From an uncultured Prevotellaceae bacterium (lineage in GTDB: Bacteria; Bacteroidota; Bacteroidia; Bacteroidales; Bacteroidaceae): 13,537 bases of DNA. The notes beneath the pieces are model-generated. The model had not been told where the DNA came from and did no database searches. It was given only the letters and a program-made list of their open reading frames with translations. Location of the stretch: contig CALZOH010000071.1 in assembly GCA_945827465.1 (NCBI GenBank), positions 1 through 13,537 of the forward strand. The letters run 5' to 3'. Shown here in pieces: positions 1-6,836 of the stretch. Both the position numbers and the translations under genes were made by a program. The stretch's first letter is position 1. Each line of letters begins with the position of its first letter.

Positions 1-936
1 GATCCAATGTATCAGTACGTAGAGCGGAACGATGCAGGCAGTAGCACAGCTGATTAAGAGTAGCCAGAACGATACGTTGCCCCATACCGGAATCTTGGAA
101 ACTATGTCGAGGTTGGGAATGAAAGGCGACAAAGGGAAACCGCTTTCGACAACACCGGCAAAGGCCACAAATGCCACTGCAATGACTGCCAACAGCGTGC
201 AGGCGATGACAAACAGGGTGAGGCCGCAGAAGAATATCAACAGAATCTTCAGAATGCTCATACAAAAGGCTAAAAAACTGTTAAAGCCGGAGCGCTCAAC
301 CGTCTTGCCCTCTTTGGTTGGGTCGTTGACAACGATTTGGGCAATGTTGTCGGGCGTGACTTCAAGGCCTTTCATCTGCAGATAATCTTCAGGCGTTTTG
401 GGAGCGGGCACAATAATCCAAAACAGAATGTAGACCAGCAGCAATGTGAACGAGGTAACGAAGCACAATATGATGATGAGCAGACGCCAGAGGAGAGGAT
501 CACCGCCAAAATAGCACGAAAGACCCGACATGACACCTCCTAACATCTGGTCATTGGTATTACGGAAGAGACGCTTCTTGCCTGTGGGACGCATTCCGGC
601 CTTCTGCTCGGTCGTTTGAGAGTTGTTGTCGTCGGTAGTACCTTCGGATTGGTCGGTTTCAGACTCGTTTTCGTCGGAACCCATCTGTTCGGGGTTACCA
701 ATACGTCCGATAATGTCTTGTACTTGCTCAATACAAATGGCTTCGTAGCCTTGTTCCTTCAGTTCACTGAGTAGTTCGGCTACGCGATGCTCAATGTCGT
801 CGGCAATTTCGTCGCCACCTTCTTGTTTACTGAAGTAGGCGCGCAGGGTATCTTCATATTTTTTCAGCAATTCGTATGCGTCTTCATCAATGGCATAGAG
901 TTGTCCAAAAAGATTGATGGTAATATTCTTTTTCAT
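1..936 (-). CDS. PspC-domain membrane protein (C-terminus beyond window)
   Basis: The frame starts at ATG 936 and stays open for 312 codons to the left edge, so the 3' end is missing. Residues 1-80 are a charged N-terminal part, residues 83-118 an acidic, Gln/Thr-rich linker, and residues 119-190 a PspC-type domain (KKRLFRNTNDQMLGG, then SGLSCYFGGDPLLWRLL and a hydrophobic helix ending near FWIIVPAP). Two more hydrophobic stretches follow, near residues 218-262 and 288-310. PspC domains are inner-membrane modules known from the phage-shock envelope-stress response; in Bacteroidetes such long proteins often follow a PadR regulator, as here. padR lies 30 bp upstream on the same strand and is probably co-transcribed. 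The precise function is inferred from family and context only. Confidence 0.85.
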   Translation of the reverse strand, partial: MKKNITINLFGQLYAIDEDAYELLKKYEDTLRAYFSKQEGGDEIADDIEHRVAELLSELKEQGYEAICIEQVQDIIGRIGNPEQMGSDENESETDQSEGTTDDNNSQTTEQKAGMRPTGKKRLFRNTNDQMLGGVMSGLSCYFGGDPLLWRLLIIILCFVTSFTLLLVYILFWIIVPAPKTPEDYLQMKGLEVTPDNIAQIVVNDPTKEGKTVERSGFNSFLAFCMSILKILLIFFCGLTLFVIACTLLAVIAVAFVAFAGVVESGFPLSPFIPNLDIVSKIPVWGNVSFWLLLISCATACIVPLYVLIHWI

Positions 937-966
937 AATGGGTTGATATTGTTATAGTGATGAAAG

Positions 967-1311
967 TTATGATTGAGGTGTATTGGTTTTATTCCTGAGA
1001 TGGTCAATGGTATTGGCCAATTCGTTCCACGCTTCGTTGAGATTGGCCAGCCAACTGATGCCGGTATCGGTCAGTGTGTAATACTTACGGGGAGGACCTT
1101 GTTGCGATTCTTTCCATTCGTAACTGAGTAGTCCGTCTTTTTTCAGTCGGGTAAGTAGCGGATAGAGTGTACCCTCTACGACTATCAGGTCGGCTTCCTT
1201 CAAACGCGTGATGATGTCGTTAGCGTAGGCAGGTTCGCCGCTGATCAGTAAAAGAACGCAGTATTCAAGCATCCCTTTACGCATTTGTGACTTAGAGTTT
1301 TCAACATTCAT
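967..1311 (-). CDS. PadR-family winged-helix transcriptional regulator
   Basis: This 114-residue protein has the usual length and architecture of a short PadR regulator. An N-terminal helix (MRKGMLEYCVLLLIS) leads into a winged helix-turn-helix, with the hallmark EGTLYPLLTRLKKDGLL at residues 46-62 and the wing GPPRKYYTLTDTG at 72-84. The C-terminal helix LNEAWNELANTIDHLR is the likely dimerisation part. PadR proteins are usually ligand- or stress-responsive repressors that often control themselves and a neighbouring membrane protein. It lies 30 bp upstream of the pspC-like gene on the same strand, suggesting a two-gene operon. The promoter region carries repeated and inverted sequences suited to autoregulation. 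The inducing signal cannot be read from the sequence. Confidence 0.9.
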   Translation of the reverse strand: MNVENSKSQMRKGMLEYCVLLLISGEPAYANDIITRLKEADLIVVEGTLYPLLTRLKKDGLLSYEWKESQQGPPRKYYTLTDTGISWLANLNEAWNELANTIDHLRNKTNTPQS

Positions 1312-1356
1312 GATGGTATGGTTTGTTTAAAATGATCTGATATGAGGCTATGTATA

Positions 1357-1431
1357 GTACGTTGCCTCGACAAAATACTTTGTTATGCTGCAAAAGTATG
1401 TGCAAAATAGGTACTATGCAAGACAAGGTAC
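1357..1431. promoter_or_regulatory. Candidate PadR operator cluster
   Basis: Two imperfect direct copies of GTAC-N2-TGC-N2/3-GACAA-N2-TAC occur at 1357-1378 and 1411-1431. Between them a perfect 7-bp inverted repeat, ATACTTT (1375-1381) and AAAGTAT (1393-1399), is separated by 11 nt and covers the -7 box. Copy 1411-1431 covers the -33 TTG. Known PadR operators are commonly spaced inverted repeats with arms like ATACT/AGTAT, so self-repression is the natural inference. Confidence 0.5.
1391..1421 (-). promoter_or_regulatory. Bacteroidetes-type promoter of padR-pspC
   Basis: On the minus strand TACTTTTG (1398-1391) matches the -7 consensus TAnnTTTG exactly. A TTG (1421-1419) lies 20 nt further upstream, in the place of the -33 element. 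Transcription would begin around 1385, leaving a leader of roughly 70 nt before padR. This is a consensus match, not a mapped start. Confidence 0.6.
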
Positions 1432-1594
1432 ATAAAAATCTCATAGAATTACATTATTTAACGAATAAACCACTAAAATGTAAGGAGAAAATTTCAAAAT
1501 GCGATATTTAGACTGCACTGTTGAGGGTTGGTGTACTTGTTGGAACCACATTGAAGGACTTGAGTGTGGTGCCGGAGTAAACATCATAATAAGG

Positions 1595-1633
1595 CAAGAT
1601 ACCGTTTCAACACAGCGGTGAAACGGTATCTTG
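1595..1633 (-). terminator. Perfect 15-bp hairpin downstream of the S41 gene
   Basis: CAAGATACCGTTTCA (1595-1609) pairs without mismatch with TGAAACGGTATCTTG (1619-1633) across a 9-nt loop. It lies about 80 nt beyond the S41 stop codon and upstream of the padR promoter, so it probably ends the parC-to-S41 transcript. No clear T-run follows on either strand, so it could instead be a processing or protein-binding structure. The rest of 1432-1710 holds no convincing gene; a start-less 32-codon frame (1606 to 1508, minus strand) is treated under findings. Confidence 0.55.
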
Positions 1634-1710
1634 AGAGAAGAGGGAACGCTCTTGATGTTGTAAGAATCGTAAAACGCTACTTATATAAATAAGGTATAGG
1701 AACAGTCATG

Positions 1711-2733
1711 CTATCGTAGCAGAGCTCTGGCAGCTTCGATCATGGTGTCAACGTTGCGAGCCATGTCGGTGAAGGTCATTTGTACGGGAACATCAGGCTC
1801 AATGCCAAATTCCACGGGTTTCATGTCCTTGTCAAACATGGGGCATGCAGAGAATCGAACTCCCCATCCGTTGGGTAATTCGGAACTGAAAGGTAAACCG
1901 CCTCCGCCTCCGGTGCGTGCTCCGAGAATGGTGACGTTGGGACAGGCTTTCATGTAGGTGACGAAACTGTTGGCTGCGCTGTAGCAACGTCGGTTGGTGA
2001 TGACAACTACGGGCTTTTGCCAGCGAATACCTTCAAAAGGGGTCAGTTCAATGGGCTTGGGCGATGAGAAGTCGCTGTGTCCGGTTCCGGTCTTGTGAGA
2101 GATGTAGCCGCCAATGACTTTTTCGTTGGTAAAACATTCTGCCAAAGTTTGGGCGGAGGTGAGAAGGCCGCCTTCATTGTTACGAATGTCGAGAATCAGC
2201 CCATTGCAGATGGCCAAACGAGCAAACATCGAATTGAGATTACCATCGCCAATACCATGATCGAACGAGCCGCAATAGACATAACCGATGTTGTCGTCAA
2301 GTATCTTGTACTTCATTCCTGAAGTGATGTAATAATCGGTGCCGAGATAGAGTCGTTGGATGCTATCGCTGAAGTTGGCAGGATAGAGTTCATACCAATC
2401 CCAAAAGCGTGCAACATTGAAGGAAGACGATAGATTGACGTGGCCGTCGCGTAGTTCGCGTAACATGTATGCACACACTTCAAAGAGTTCTTCGCTTGAC
2501 ATGTTAGGTACAAGCATCTGACTATAATAATCATGAACTTCGTTCCAATCAAGGCCATACTCATTGGCTTTTTCATTGAAGAAACAGTAATGCTCGTCAA
2601 GAATGGTCCAAAGAGCTTCAAAATTACCGTCAGGCGAGTTATCGAAAGTATCTTCGGTGACACACGCTCCTGTTGAGAGCAATGTGATCAGAACAATCAA
2701 CCAACGGGAGAATTGTATTGTGAATAACTTCAT
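1711..2733 (-). CDS. S41-family serine peptidase, predicted lipoprotein
   Basis: The 340-residue product starts with a signal peptide and a lipobox LSTGAC with Cys24, so it should be a lipidated envelope protein. An N-terminal helical part (35-105, containing LRELRDGHVN) is typical of tricorn/C-terminal-processing peptidases. The S41 core follows: NGLILDIRNNEGG (177-189), the putative nucleophile region RRCYSAANSF with Ser252, GARTGGGGGLPF (271-282) and the terminal GIEPDVPV (310-317). No PDZ domain is evident between the N-terminal part and the core, unlike classical CtpA/Prc. Such proteins cleave envelope substrates, but the target is unknown. The gene starts 33 bp after the preceding secreted-protein gene and is probably co-transcribed with it and parC. 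Confidence 0.85.
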   Translation of the reverse strand: MKLFTIQFSRWLIVLITLLSTGACVTEDTFDNSPDGNFEALWTILDEHYCFFNEKANEYGLDWNEVHDYYSQMLVPNMSSEELFEVCAYMLRELRDGHVNLSSSFNVARFWDWYELYPANFSDSIQRLYLGTDYYITSGMKYKILDDNIGYVYCGSFDHGIGDGNLNSMFARLAICNGLILDIRNNEGGLLTSAQTLAECFTNEKVIGGYISHKTGTGHSDFSSPKPIELTPFEGIRWQKPVVVITNRRCYSAANSFVTYMKACPNVTILGARTGGGGGLPFSSELPNGWGVRFSACPMFDKDMKPVEFGIEPDVPVQMTFTDMARNVDTMIEAARALLR

Positions 2734-2766
2734 GTGGATGGAAAAGAAATGATGAGAGGTGGTGGT

Positions 2767-3612
2767 TTAATTCGACGTGTTTAATGACTTGACCAGGCGG
2801 AAATGTTTGACGTATCCGATGAGGAAAAGATGGCTCCAGTCGTGTTGCTTGAGATTGTTGACCTGAAATTGACGCGCTGAACCCAGGTAACCGATGCGCA
2901 TTGTGCCCCACTTGAATGGATAGTCGGCTGTGAGCAGATGATGACAACTAAAGGCTTGGAACAAATTGGTGAAACAGACATTGTGGTCGTAATGTCCGAG
3001 TGAAAAGATTTCGTAGTACGACTGTCCATAATTGGGTGAAAACATCAATCCGACGGTGGGAATATCGACTTGATAACGCAAGGTGAGCGTTTGTCGTGCC
3101 AAAGGAACTTTCCAAATGGCCATAGCGGAAAGGTTGACTTCGGTTGATAGGCGTGCCTGGGCCGGATTGTTGCCGTTGCGGGTGTTATAGACAAAACCAC
3201 AATGGAACCCAGGGCCAACTCCGGCCATCAGCGTGAGTTGTGGAAGAGGTTGGAGGTGATAATGCCACGTAATGTTCCAATCAAAAAGGCCGCCCAACTC
3301 TTTTCCGTCTTCTGTCGCTGTTTTAGTATAGGTGAAATTACCTTGCATGATGTTTTGTACAGAGACATGTCCATCCATGAGTTTTGTCATTCGCATGTTT
3401 TCGCGCATCAAACGCAACTCTGTACCTGTATATTCTTCCGGGGAGAGATAGGTATCGAGTGAGTTGCGGTATCCAAGGCCCAACATCGTGGAATGGGTTC
3501 GCAAGGTGTTGGGTTGTACGTCGGACGAAGCAGATGATTGGGCTGTTAGTACGGTGGGAAACAGCCCAAACAGAGCGAACAAACTTAGTCGGATGAGTTG
3601 AAGGGTGGTCAT
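2767..3612 (-). CDS. Secreted protein of unknown function (possibly DUF3316-like)
   Basis: The 281-residue product has a clear N-terminal signal peptide (MTTLQLIRLSLFALFGLF, probable cleavage near VLTA/Q). The rest consists of alternating amphipathic segments rich in Tyr, Trp, Phe and Gly, such as LFDWNITWHYHL, LTLMAGVGPGFHCGF and LTLRYQVDIPTVGLMF. It ends in a strand-like stretch (WSHLFLIGYVKHFRL), giving an outer-membrane beta-barrel or lipocalin-like look. It resembles Bacteroidetes proteins annotated DUF3316, but I base this on overall appearance and position, not on a diagnostic motif. It sits 26 bp after parC and 33 bp before the S41 gene, so the three are likely one transcript. Confidence 0.65.
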   Translation of the reverse strand: MTTLQLIRLSLFALFGLFPTVLTAQSSASSDVQPNTLRTHSTMLGLGYRNSLDTYLSPEEYTGTELRLMRENMRMTKLMDGHVSVQNIMQGNFTYTKTATEDGKELGGLFDWNITWHYHLQPLPQLTLMAGVGPGFHCGFVYNTRNGNNPAQARLSTEVNLSAMAIWKVPLARQTLTLRYQVDIPTVGLMFSPNYGQSYYEIFSLGHYDHNVCFTNLFQAFSCHHLLTADYPFKWGTMRIGYLGSARQFQVNNLKQHDWSHLFLIGYVKHFRLVKSLNTSN

Positions 3613-3638
3613 GGTGACAGGAACGAGGGGGATGAAGG

Positions 3639-6317
3639 TTAGTCAAACAGACGCATCTGACCGGTAATCTCGTCCCGAATTTCGTCTTCAGTCTTGTCCT
3701 TGTACGGATCGAGGTCTTCGGTCACGTTCGTTTCGTCATCACTACCGGCGAGGTCTTCGGAGGAAGGTTGTCGCAGAGGTGGAAGTTCTTCCACCGATTC
3801 CAGAGTGAGGGTGGTGAGGCGCTTTCCCTTTGCTTTATACCCTTTGACTCCAACAAAACTCTCCACATCTATCTCCTCAGGTTGCTGATGAGTTTCAGTG
3901 GCGTAGTTGATGCGTAAACGTGGATAGGTTTCACTGGTGAGGAGCAACAACTTATTGGCCGTATTCTCCCCTAAGAAATTGTGTGGCTTGTTGCTGTTGT
4001 CGAGCTGAAAACGTTTGAGATAAGGGAAGTTCTTGTTGTCTGCATCATATAGCACGGCTGTCCATACCGTGTTGGGCTGATATTTTCCGATGTAGAGCAA
4101 GTTAGTTTCATAATGGTTGTTGAGATCAAAGTCGGTCGTGTAGAAATTACCATTGTCAAGAATGATCAGGACGCGATCTTCACCTCCAAATTCACCCAAA
4201 TACTCTCCATGTTCATCGTAGTTGAGGCGGTGGACATCTTTATCAAACCAAACTTTGCGTCCACCCAATGTGGATGCACCGTGAGACTTGAGAACAATGC
4301 GGTAAACTTGATACTTTGTGACCAAATTGCCCATGCTTTGCCGTCCTTTAATGCTAAGATCGGCAAAATTGACGTCGAAACAGATGCGTTTTAGCTTGGG
4401 CTGAGGACGAAGGGTAACTCTTACAATCTCGGCCTCGCCGTTAGCATTGGCGGAGAAGTACATGACACGACTACCCGGCGTTCCTTTGGTCAGATCGTAT
4501 TCGTGATCGCGAGTGATAGCAGTTACGTTGAAACGTTTCATATAGTAGTTGCCCTTCTTACCATCGTGGTAGATGGCATTATAAATCGTTCTCTTGTCAT
4601 TCTTTTTGAAGACGGCAATGTGAATGATTTCGGGTTTGCGACCTTCTCGCTTGCTTTTATCGGTTTCGCCCACGAAAAGTTTTTCTTGAATGCGCACAAT
4701 CTTATAGGTTCCGTCTCGATAGAAAATAATGACATCGTCAATGTCGGAACAATTAGAAACGAATTCATCCTTTTTGAGGGCCGTACCAATAAATCCTTCT
4801 TCGCGATTGATATAAAGCTTCTCATTAGCTTCAATCACCTTGGTTCGCTCAATGGTATCAAAAGAACGGATGATGGTGCGACGAGGGTGTTCAGCTCCAT
4901 ATTTGTCCTTGATAAGTTGGAACCAATTACAAGTGACTTCTACCATATTCTGTAAATCACGGTTGATGCGGTCGACTTCGCCCTTCATACGAACGATGGC
5001 TTCGGCAGCTTTATCTTTGTTGAACTTTAAGATACGGGCCATACGAATTTCCATCAACTTGAGAATGTCGTCCTTGGTAACCTCTCGAATCATTTGTGGA
5101 TAGAAGGGTGTGAGTCGTTCGTCAATGTGTTCGCAGGCTGCGTCCATGGTGGGTGCGTTCTCAAATTCCTTATCCTTATAGATTCTCTCATTAATGAAGA
5201 TGGATTCGAGGGAGGCAAAGTGAAGACTTTCCAGGATTTCGTCGCGTCGAATCTCAAGTTCCTTTTGAAGGAGGTGTTTGGTGGTATCAACAGAACTGCG
5301 TAATACGTCGCTAACGGTAAGGAATTTGGGCTTACCATCTTCAATTACGCAACAATTGGGAGAAATGCTCACTTCACAGTCTGTGAAAGCATAGAGCGCG
5401 TCAAGTGCTTTGTCGGAACTGGTACCGGGGGTGAGGTGCACTACAATTTCGGCTTTCTCAGCCGTATTGTCATCTACTTTTCGAGCATTGATTTTCCCTT
5501 TTTCTATGGCCTTTCGGATAGAGTCGATGATGACGGAGGTCGTTTTACCGTATGGAATGTCGCAAATAACAAGTGTCTTGTTGTCGAGTTTGTCGATCTT
5601 GGCACGTATTTTTACGTTTCCACCACGGGCACCATCGTTGTAATGGGCTACGTCGATGCTTCCACCCATTAAGAAATCAGGATAAAGTTGGAACGCTTCT
5701 CCTTTTAAGTATTGGATAGCAGCATCGCAGATTTCATTAAAGTTATGGGGGAGAATCTTAGCCGATAAGCCTACAGCAATTCCTTCGGCACCTTGAGCCA
5801 ACAACAATGGAAACTTCACAGGTAAGGTGATAGGCTCCTTGTTACGTCCATCGTAGGATAATTTCCATTCAGTGATTTTATCGTTGAAGACTACATCGAG
5901 AGCGAACTTGGAAAGACGAGCTTCAATGTATCGTGGAGCTGCAGCTCCGTCGCCTGTGAGAATGTTTCCCCAGTTACCTTGACAGTCAATCAGTAATTCC
6001 TTTTGACCTAATCCGACTAAAGCTGAATAGATGGACGCATCTCCGTGGGGGTGAAACTGCATGGTGTGACCAACGATGTTGGCTACTTTGTTCAATCGTC
6101 CATCATCCATTCGTTTCATGGCATAAAGAATGCGACGTTGGACCGGTTTAAGACCATCTATTAAATAAGGTACGGCGCGGTCAAGGATGACATAAGATGC
6201 GTAGTCGAGAAACCAACTCTCGTACATACCCGAAAGTCGATGTCGCGCTGCTTCGGAACCGGGAACGGCTGCTTTGTAATTGGAATGCTCCAACTGTTCG
6301 ATATTGTCTTCGTCCAT
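3639..6317 (-). CDS. parC: DNA topoisomerase IV subunit A
   Basis: This 892-residue type IIA topoisomerase A subunit forms, with ParE, the enzyme that decatenates daughter chromosomes. The breakage-reunion domain starts near residue 30 (YESWFLDYASYVILDRAVPYLIDGLKPVQRRILYAM). It carries the HPHGD loop (89-93), QGNWGNILTGDGAAAPRY with catalytic Tyr130, and IEARLSKFA directly after. A long coiled-coil region (about 350-460) precedes a C-terminal beta-pinwheel-like region and an acidic tail (EDLAGSDDETN...EDLDPYKDKTEDE). It is ParC rather than GyrA because it has the Bacteroidetes ParC signature QFHPHGDASI and lacks a clear GyrA box (QRRGGKG). The usual quinolone-contact Ser and acidic residue are Ala94 and Ser98. 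parE is not in the window. Confidence 0.92.
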   Translation of the reverse strand: MDEDNIEQLEHSNYKAAVPGSEAARHRLSGMYESWFLDYASYVILDRAVPYLIDGLKPVQRRILYAMKRMDDGRLNKVANIVGHTMQFHPHGDASIYSALVGLGQKELLIDCQGNWGNILTGDGAAAPRYIEARLSKFALDVVFNDKITEWKLSYDGRNKEPITLPVKFPLLLAQGAEGIAVGLSAKILPHNFNEICDAAIQYLKGEAFQLYPDFLMGGSIDVAHYNDGARGGNVKIRAKIDKLDNKTLVICDIPYGKTTSVIIDSIRKAIEKGKINARKVDDNTAEKAEIVVHLTPGTSSDKALDALYAFTDCEVSISPNCCVIEDGKPKFLTVSDVLRSSVDTTKHLLQKELEIRRDEILESLHFASLESIFINERIYKDKEFENAPTMDAACEHIDERLTPFYPQMIREVTKDDILKLMEIRMARILKFNKDKAAEAIVRMKGEVDRINRDLQNMVEVTCNWFQLIKDKYGAEHPRRTIIRSFDTIERTKVIEANEKLYINREEGFIGTALKKDEFVSNCSDIDDVIIFYRDGTYKIVRIQEKLFVGETDKSKREGRKPEIIHIAVFKKNDKRTIYNAIYHDGKKGNYYMKRFNVTAITRDHEYDLTKGTPGSRVMYFSANANGEAEIVRVTLRPQPKLKRICFDVNFADLSIKGRQSMGNLVTKYQVYRIVLKSHGASTLGGRKVWFDKDVHRLNYDEHGEYLGEFGGEDRVLIILDNGNFYTTDFDLNNHYETNLLYIGKYQPNTVWTAVLYDADNKNFPYLKRFQLDNSNKPHNFLGENTANKLLLLTSETYPRLRINYATETHQQPEEIDVESFVGVKGYKAKGKRLTTLTLESVEELPPLRQPSSEDLAGSDDETNVTEDLDPYKDKTEDEIRDEITGQMRLFD

Positions 6318-6358
6318 AAATTCGATTGTGAAAAAGGTAAGAAAGGCTTACTACGACG

Positions 6359-6366
6359 CAAATTTA
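6359..6366 (-). promoter_or_regulatory. -7 box of the parC promoter
   Basis: On the minus strand the box is TAAATTTG, an exact match to TAnnTTTG, about 42 nt upstream of the parC ATG. The -33 region is T-rich (TTTTCC) rather than a clean TTTG. The promoter lies on the chromosomal side of the accessory-island junction, so parC keeps its own promoter. Confidence 0.55.
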
Positions 6367-6422
6367 CAAAAAATCTCTGGAAAAGGCTAATTAAAAGGGA
6401 AGAAGTGCGCTGAATGGCTTAG

Positions 6423-6626
6423 TATAAAGGTGTTTATGAAGCCAAACGGTGCCAACTGAAAAAACGGGGTAAGTCACGATACTATCGTGAGTACAAGGAT
6501 TTGAATGACTACCTGCGTGGCAAGCCTTTGTCCCAATCGGCAGAGCCGATAAAGGAGAAGAAGCAAGTCCAATCCGCAAGGCGGATGATGCAGCCACCGA
6601 AAAAGAAAGGGGGATTTCATCTGTAA
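6423..6626 (+). pseudogene. Start-less 67-codon remnant of a basic DNA-binding protein
   Basis: The frame is open from just after a TAG (6420-6422) to TAA 6624-6626 with no usable in-frame start near its 5' end. An ATG GCT TAG sits immediately before it. The peptide looks protein-like: GVYEAKRCQLKKRGKSRYY, then YKDLNDYLRGKPLSQ, and a basic Gln/Pro/Lys tail ending PPKKKGGFHL. The segment KRGKSRYYREYKDLNDYL resembles the wing and last helix of small HTH excisionase-like proteins (typically ...G.RRYYR.SDLE.FL). It directly precedes the oriT-like region and the relaxase, where mobilizable elements often carry such proteins. I infer a gene whose 5' part was lost at the island's left junction; the family is uncertain. 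Confidence 0.45.
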
Positions 6627-6647
6627 TATGCACGTCCGCTCTCCCAA

Positions 6648-6780
6648 GGTATTTAGACAGAAATACCATAGCTTATTAGGGAATTTTCCGAGCCGCAATA
6701 CTCCGTACCGCTGAAAATTCCCCAATAAGCCAAAGAGGTTACACCTCTCTGGACTCTCCAAAGCCAACGGCAGAAGCCGT
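6648..6780 (+). other. Probable oriT region: four consecutive inverted repeats
   Basis: Four hairpins lie in a row before the relaxase gene. (1) GGTATTT 6648-6654 pairs with AAATACC 6661-6667. (2) An 18-nt arm at 6671-6688 (GCTTATTAGGGAATTTTC) pairs with 6713-6730 with one mismatch, around a 24-nt loop. (3) AGAGGT 6734-6739 pairs with ACCTCT 6743-6748. (4) ACGGC 6767-6771 pairs with GCCGT 6776-6780. MobV relaxases nick an oriT normally placed just upstream of their own gene and marked by inverted repeats, so this is the obvious candidate. The nick site cannot be identified from the sequence. The hairpins may also regulate mob transcription. Confidence 0.6.
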
Positions 6781-6836
6781 GCAGGAGGATAACCAACCAT
6801 TGTTTCACAAGTAAAAATAAGAAAGGAAAATCATGT

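Noticed and set aside
32..543. Plus-strand ORFs of 117 and 68 codons at the left edge
   Set aside because: The minus strand reads as a PspC-domain protein with membrane helices through the whole stretch; these are antisense shadows.
4503..4955. Plus-strand 150-codon ORF inside parC
   Set aside because: It lies wholly antisense to the conserved topoisomerase coding sequence, so it is a shadow frame.
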